From positions 14,824,633 to 14,888,632 of the forward strand of contig OZ037771.1 of the NCBI GenBank assembly GCA_964035545.1: a DNA stretch of 64,000 bases. Reading direction: 5' to 3'. Both the position numbers and the translations under genes were made by a program. Origin of the DNA: Bugula neritina. Its lineage: Eukaryota > Bryozoa > Gymnolaemata > Cheilostomatida > Bugulidae. This document shows positions 57,929 to 64,000 of the stretch, in pieces. How positions within the stretch are numbered: position 1 is the first letter of the stretch; each line of letters starts with the position of its first letter. Under the pieces are notes generated by a model, which did not search any database, was not told the DNA's origin, and saw only the letters and a list, made by a program, of their open reading frames with translations.

Positions 57929-58680
57929 AGGGTCATTCCACGCCAACTCAACAAGGTTTTTGAGGATTTTTGCAGACCCGTCTCAGATTTTTTTCGAGAT
58001 TTTAGTATAGTATTCAAAAATATGTATATTGAAAAATATAAAATATTAGCCGTTAGTTCCTAATAGTTTTGTAGTTATGGCACTTTTTGTGAGCAAAGGT
58101 TGGTAAAAAATTGATACTTTTTTCATGGGTTTCAGCACCAAAGGTCAACTTCATGGATTTGTATCTTGGAGACCATTCAAAACAAACCTTCCATACTTTT
58201 ATGGATGATAGTTCTACATGACTTCAATAAATTTAAAACAAAAAAATTGCCATAAGTCTTGAGAAAAACTTTCTGTTGCATTACGTTTTTAGGTCAACAA
58301 CTTGGCCATTTTTTGTCAATTTTTAGGCAATAAAGCTTACCTTTTACAAACAGCTATAATCCTGATATTTTTAGAACCTAACAACTATATTATATATATC
58401 ACATTAGAAAATTTTCAGCTTTTTACTGGCATAAATTTCATCACAATTGTGTGTTAAAATCCTAAAATTTTGAAATTATGCACTATTTCTAAAGAGAAAA
58501 CTCAATGTGGGTATAAATGCATTTTTTTAAAAATAGCTTCATTTTAAAGATATTGGTATGTATTATGTTATATTAAAAATTAAACGTTTGTATATTGTTC
58601 CTTCATGAAAAAATTTTGGATTAAATTGACAAATTTTTTCGATTTTGGCTTATATTTAAAACTACACACAGAGAGAAATA
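57929..58680. repeat. Possible dispersed element or decayed coding relic
   Basis: It starts with 'gggtcattccacgccaactc'. The minus strand over 58200-57930 reads in pieces (VLKPMKKVSIFYQPL, later VELAWNDP) broken by stops. The 60 bases before it ('aattttatgaaatgccatat') resemble 34860-34905. It may be a degraded transposon gene end; I cannot identify it. Confidence 0.35.
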
Positions 58681-58861
58681 TTAGTGTTAGAGTGAACATA
58701 AGCTGACAACTAAAACCTCTCGTTTTTTGGATCCCTAAATTGACTCACAGTGAATAGAAATTAGTGTCAGGTACTGTTCACAGTGAATAGTATGTTAGAT
58801 CAATGTTGATATAAAGAGTTGTGAAGTTGATTCTTTGTATTTATCAAAATGAGCCAAATTA

Positions 58862-59015
58862 TGTTCAATGGTGATCTTATTTATGCTCAATAGTGATATT
58901 ATATATGTTTAATGATGATCTCATTTCTGTTCAATGATGATCTTAGATATGCTCAATGCTGAACTAAGTTATATTCAAAGCTGAACTTATAAATGTTCCA
59001 TGCTGCTCTAATTTT
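58862..59015. repeat. 22-bp tandem array, seven units
   Basis: Seven consecutive 22-base units related to 'tgttcaatgatgatcttatt', each diverged by several bases but with no indels, so the period is exact. Confidence 0.9.
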
Positions 59016-59309
59016 TGTTGGAAATAAGCTTCTGCAAAAATTATTACTGATCACTCTGAACTAACTTGTCATAACTTCTAACCAGTATGAGAGTATAGTA
59101 ATGCGGATTTTATTGTATATGCTAGTTGAATATAAAAAATACAACAAAAAATAACTTCTAAAGATTAAAATAAGAAAAAAAACATGAAAATAAACATTTG
59201 CAGAATTTTTCTACGACTGTAAATTCAGTTAACTTTTCTCAATATTAGCAGAACCTGCTAAGACCATAGTGTGTGTCATTACATTCTTGCTCTGTAGTGT
59301 AGTGATAAC

Positions 59310-59570
59310 CAAGCAGTTGTGGTGTGTAATGGTTAGCACACCTGTGTGCAAGTCCGAGGTCCGTGATAGTAACCCAAGTACGGGAGGGGGGAGGGGGAAG
59401 TTTTATAACTAATTCCAGCAGTTAGTAAAGTGTGGTAGTACTTCAAGAGGAGTTGAGTGGCCAGGGAAGCCCGAAGAAGTAGTATAAAAAGAGCAGCTGG
59501 GTTCTTGAGAAGTGGGTGAGGTGTAGTGTAGAGCACCCAGTGACGCTTGTATTGTTGTGGTGAGTGCGCC
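59310..59570 (+). repeat. tRNA-derived SINE (family 2)
   Basis: A tRNA-like head ('gtgtgtaatggttagcac', degenerate box B) is followed by a G-rich run. The body 'gagttgagtggccaggg' and 'gtagtgtagagcacccagtg' matches the element at 11735-11850 on the other strand. Confidence 0.65.
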
Positions 59571-59842
59571 TGCTTGCAGGCTGAAGGTCTCAGCATGATT
59601 CAAAGTTTTGTAGCGGTCAAATTTTTTGTGTGTGCTCCTATTCAGCATCTTTGAGTGCATGGTCTTAAAAAATGTTATGGGATCTACAACAAAAGATAAA
59701 AGTTGGGTAATATTTAAACTGTATTAGTATAAACAGTAAACATTTGGTTAAGATATACAATCACAAGCAGCGTAAATAAATTAAGTTCAACTTTGAAGAA
59801 GCTGAAGTGTAAGGCCAAAACTAATAGTATCAATGATGTTAG

Positions 59843-60819
59843 CTACGAATCTTTCAGCATATTTTCAGCACCATCGTACCAATCGTTTGATTCTGAATAA
59901 CCATACAGGCTTTGGCAAACTTATGATCATTATGTTGCGTAGTGTTTGGGTTAGTTTGAGCTTATCAAAATTTACTAACAATTTTTGCCATCATTTTATT
60001 TTACTTCTTTCTTAATTACAAATGCAAGAGCTGTTGGGCATAATTAGTTTAGTTAATAGAAGCTTCTCTGCATTAAAATTATCTCAAAATGTCAGTGAAT
60101 CACAATTTAAGCTGGAGTCAGCCTTTTATATGGACGCCTCATATCGAGATAACAGATATTGATAAGTTTCAGTATGTCTATAAATTAAAAAACAAATAAA
60201 GTACTACCAAGAAAAATATTGCTACTTAAACATGTTTTTATATTTAATTGTGCCGTGCAAAGATAAATAAAAGAATATACTGGTGGCACGGAAGTTAATG
60301 AAAAATTTTGTCAACTTTGCCAACTCAACACTGATATTGGCATTTTGGTACTTAGCTATAAAACAAGAAGCTAGCTTGGCAGCTGATTAAGGCTAATAAC
60401 TACTTGTAGGCTGCTAAACTGCATTATTAACAATACTTTTACAATGAGGAACGGAATTCAAATTAATGAATTTAGCACAAATTGCTAGAAGGTGAAGCGG
60501 AAATAAAACGCTAAATTTTTTGAAAATAGATTATTACAGGAAAACTCATATCAAATTTATATAGGAATAGAGTAGTTTGGGAATCATTAGTCAATGTGGT
60601 CTCTTAAAAGTTATGGTTGCACAAATTTAATTATCTGTCTGCAGCAATAGTCATACTGTCATTGTAATATCAAATGACAACGTTAAGCAAATGATTGGGC
60701 TTACCTGTTGCTGCAATGACAACTTCAGTTCCTAACTCTGAAAGAAAGTGCTCATCTTCTATCTCTGAGAGGTAGCTGCAATCTTTACCCATGTGATGAA
60801 ATGATTCAATGTTTTCCAT
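59843..60819 (-). CDS. Candidate two-exon small acidic protein, unrecognised
   Basis: The first exon (60819-60705) starts at an ATG in good context ('acaacATGG') and reads MENIESFHHMGKDCSYLSEI, then EDEHFLSELGTEVVIAAT, ending before 'gtaagc' in phase 1. A matching acceptor ('ggttattcag') at 59892 opens an exon in the right phase that reads SNDWYDGAENMLKDS and stops at 59843. The whole would be 54 residues. The first exon is the stronger part; other exons may lie between. The function is unknown. Confidence 0.4.
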
Positions 60820-60999
60820 GTTGTGAGGTTGTGTGGAAGCACAAATTCACTGAATCTCAAAGCACAACCTCTTAGTCTGAGCCTCTGGTGTTCACTATGC
60901 CGGCAAAATATTTCTTCTGTCAATAGCTGTGAATGAAAACTATGTGCTGTTATGTAATAACCTTTGCTTTGCTCTGTCACTGCTTGGTAAGCCAGTTTC

Positions 61000-63950
61000 T
61001 TGCCTTTGAATTACAATTTAAATATTTCCTTACTATAGCTTTGTTATGCAACATCTTTTTTTGTTCCACCAGGTAGTTTACACAAGTTTACACAAGGCTT
61101 TTGAAGTGGTTCACCTGATCCACAATTGACTATTCAGTAGCTTGTTTCATTGTTAATTTTAAGCTTCTTGTTTGAAACACATTTGCTGATAACTGAGTAC
61201 ATTGGAGTTTAATGGTGCATCTCCCTGATTTCTCTTTTACACACATTTTAAATTAGTTGGCTTTCCTTTCCATGAATGAAATTGACTAGTGAAGCCTAAA
61301 CTACCCATGCAAGAGATATGTGCAGTTGAAATTTTTTGTTGATAAATTCAACTTAAGTCTTTGATAAACGGAGTGGGGCAATGTTTAATAGTAGTCTGGT
61401 AACAACCTGTTTGAAAATGTCTGGGCTTCAAAAAAATTTCGAAATCATAAACAGCTAGTAGGTTGAAGGAGTTTCATTCCACTTATATGCTCCCCAGTTG
61501 GGTTGTATTTTTTGTTTTGGTACTAAGTATTATATACCTATATACCCTTATATAACTTTCATATCAATTGCTAAACATAAAATAACCAACAATATGATAT
61601 ATTTGCAATAATATTTAAATTTTTCCAAATTTGTGTGGAAAAAAAGCATCAAATGCATTAATAATAATATTTTTTCAAAAAACAAAAAATATAGAAAATG
61701 CAAAAAATAATAGGTTTATGCAGAGCAAAGAAATTTATTTGTGTGCCAATTATAAAAAGCAATTGACTCAAATTTATTTAAATACACATATATTTCAATA
61801 GTATTCAAATAAATTGCACTTAAAATGTATAAATAGCATCTAACTGGAAAGCACCAATTGAAATGACCCAAATGTAGGGCTCAACTCTATCCTAGCTTCC
61901 TATAAAGGTTTGTGATCATCATAATAGTGCACATGTGAACGAATAATGTTGTTAGGTATACAACTGCCGATTGTTCTATAATTCTTATGTAAATAAAATT
62001 TTGCTTGAACATATGTAGTTGTAGCATTGATCTCACTTTCTGCTCCTATCAACTACTGTTTAGCTTCATTCAGACCTAGGGATGATGATTACGTAATACT
62101 TGTGAAAAGTAGCGTTGACTTAACAACTAAGTGGTTTCAGAGCTACTACAAAATATTTTTCAGTTTACATTAATCGGATTAATTTTCAATTTCATCAAAA
62201 TAAGTGCAGGTCTAACAACTATTAGAGGTGTGGTGCAGGCTATACCGACAATAAAAGGCTCTTTGAACAACTTTAGTGCAAGCACTGCACTAATATTTCT
62301 CTCTGTGCACCTTATAAAGTTGCTGGAACATGCATAAAGTCATAAAAAATACCAAAATTGTTGATATATTATCTGCAATTACTTTCATAACATTTAAATT
62401 TAATTTGGATATCAGTAGTCATTGTACTTCATAAAAGTGAATAAACTGGGTTCATTTTAGGTAAAACCAGTAAACGGTTACAATTTAAAAGCAAAATAGA
62501 TTTAAATATATAGCAAATGAGAAAAAAAAATTATAATTATCATTTATTACTAAATGGCATATTTACGAAAGTTTTCACAAAACTTTTACATAAAGCCTGA
62601 ATAATATCCATGATAGGAAGGTTGCATCATATGCCTTTAGGTAGTGCTTTTTTCCATTGAATGTAGCTGGTGTCTTAACATATCAGAGTACACATTGTTT
62701 TGAGGCCCAGCCTTTATCCTTCAATCAGGGAAGGCCAGTGAAATGAGTGAGTATGTCCATAGAAATGCATATATTTAAGGAGTAGATCAGATTTTTCCTC
62801 AAATTTGGTTAGGACACAACCTACTCACCAGTTCTCATCGTATGTGCATTATTTATAACGTTCCACTCCTGGGCAAAAAAAATTATCATGTTTACATAAA
62901 GTATGAACCTTAGATCAAAACAGCAGCTTTCATTGTTGTATCATTTGCTGATATTCTCTTGGCAGTCAGTCCTTTGTTAACTGTAAGGGTAAAACAATGA
63001 TATTCACTGGTACCAGTCACGGCCTTTACAAGTGAGAAGCAAGCATTTTCAGGCGAAAATGATTAGCGGTAGAGAAAAAAGTTGCATTTTCTATGTGGGA
63101 TAAGCCCCAATAAAAAAACGTCTTTGAGAGTTGAGAAATATCTGAGAGTTACTGCTTGCAAATCTGCTTTAGCAGCTTTTTTTAATTGTTCCACCTACAC
63201 CATCACAGGCATTTATGTCATGACTGGTTAAAAAAGAGTTCCACTAAGCATGAAATCTGAAATCATCTTCACGAGACACGAAATTTGCTACTTTTTTTAA
63301 ATTCTTATAATGAGCAGCTGCTCCATCAGAGAAATGATGAATTTTTTCAAGTGGGAGACATTTTCTTCACAATATTCAAGACTGTTTTCTAAAACATGCT
63401 GATGGAAACAGTGTCATGTTGCAAACAGTCATTTATTACATACACATGCAGCAATTAGGTTTAACCTCCCAATCTTTGACAGGATATGCCACAAAGAAAT
63501 TTACGGCAGCTTAGGAATTTTCCCAGTGAAACCACTGCACCATTATACCAATTAGTCCTTTGGAACCAAGAATTTTATGCCTATGCACTTGAATACGTAA
63601 ATTGCAACATTTACGTAAGATTTTCTGGTTTATTAAGAAATTGAGAATTTTTTGTCTAATTTACTATATACATAGTTGAAGAAACAATTGCTAAAGCCCG
63701 CATCTCTACTTCACTCCATCCTTCACTCACTCACTCACAACCTCAGCCACCCATCATCTCTTACCTTCATCCTGTAAAAGTTCACACACGGATACACTCG
63801 CCTGCACACACGCACACACCCACCCTGTAAAAAACCGACTCTCTCAGTTTTGCTGGCTTGCTAATAATAAAATACATTTTGTCAGTATGCTTCGTTAAGG
63901 TATCTCTGCTTGATAAATTTACAGGTCGGAGCAGGGTGCTGATTGTTTGG
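61000..63950. other. AT-rich region, no firm gene
   Basis: A short plus-strand frame ending at 62337 (GLTTIRGVVQAIPTIKGSLN and onward) has a possible acceptor at 62208 but no partners. Nothing else is supported. Confidence 0.35.
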
Positions 63951-63967
63951 TAAAGGAAAAAGAATAT

Positions 63968-64000
63968 TCGCGTGTGTGCGTGTGTGCGTGTGTGCGTGTG
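63968..64000. repeat. TGTGTGCG microsatellite at the right edge
   Basis: Tandem 'tgtgtgcg' units run off the window end. Confidence 0.9.

Noticed and set aside
60759-60980. 73-codon minus-strand frame
   Set aside because: It overlaps the start exon at 60705-60819 in another frame. The latter has a good ATG context and a GTAAGC donor, so it was preferred.
62131-62337. 68-codon plus-strand frame
   Set aside because: It has a possible acceptor but no upstream exon or promoter, so it was left uncalled.

Overview
This is AT-rich animal nuclear DNA. The genes are split by short GT-AG introns, and the families visible (ZU5/UPA receptor tails, thrombospondin type-1 repeats, tRNA-derived SINEs, a non-LTR retroelement with a restriction-like endonuclease) are metazoan. 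A marine invertebrate, perhaps a lophotrochozoan, fits, but nothing in the window fixes the phylum. Exon coordinates below were worked out by eye from open frames, splice sites and intron phases; no search or transcript data were available.

1-17.1 kb: two tandem paralogues of an UNC5-like transmembrane protein on the plus strand. Copy A (202-4665) enters from the left edge and shows ZU5 and UPA domains and a complete C-terminus. Copy B (8086-17103) shows the juxtamembrane ectodomain, one membrane span, a long cytoplasmic linker, ZU5, UPA and a tail. Neither has a visible death domain. Their ZU5 core exons are about 97% identical while neighbouring exons and introns have diverged. Copy B has one in-frame TGA in its penultimate exon.

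17.1-25.6 kb: no gene recognised; a SINE and a long TA microsatellite.

25.6-34.2 kb: two tandem secreted thrombospondin-repeat genes (C, 25725-28189; D, 31586-34176). Each has seven coding exons with identical intron phases, its own TATA box and signal peptide, and a strongly cationic C-terminal tail (Arg/Lys-rich in C, Gly-Arg repeats in D). SINEs, a CA microsatellite and a 124-bp palindrome lie between them.

34.2-64 kb: mostly AT-rich non-coding DNA and repeats. It holds a decayed restriction-endonuclease-type LINE on the minus strand (46.0-48.75 kb), with Myb-like, reverse transcriptase (YVDD), zinc-finger and endonuclease remnants. It also holds several unrecognised candidate split genes assembled from phase-compatible exons (minus 38609-40933; plus 49771-51720; minus 59843-60819) and one candidate single-exon frame (minus 52728-52985). 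These are tentative.

The two recent tandem duplications are the main biology: a membrane receptor-like family, and a family of small secreted cysteine-rich proteins with charged tails. A functional link between the two is not shown by the sequence.
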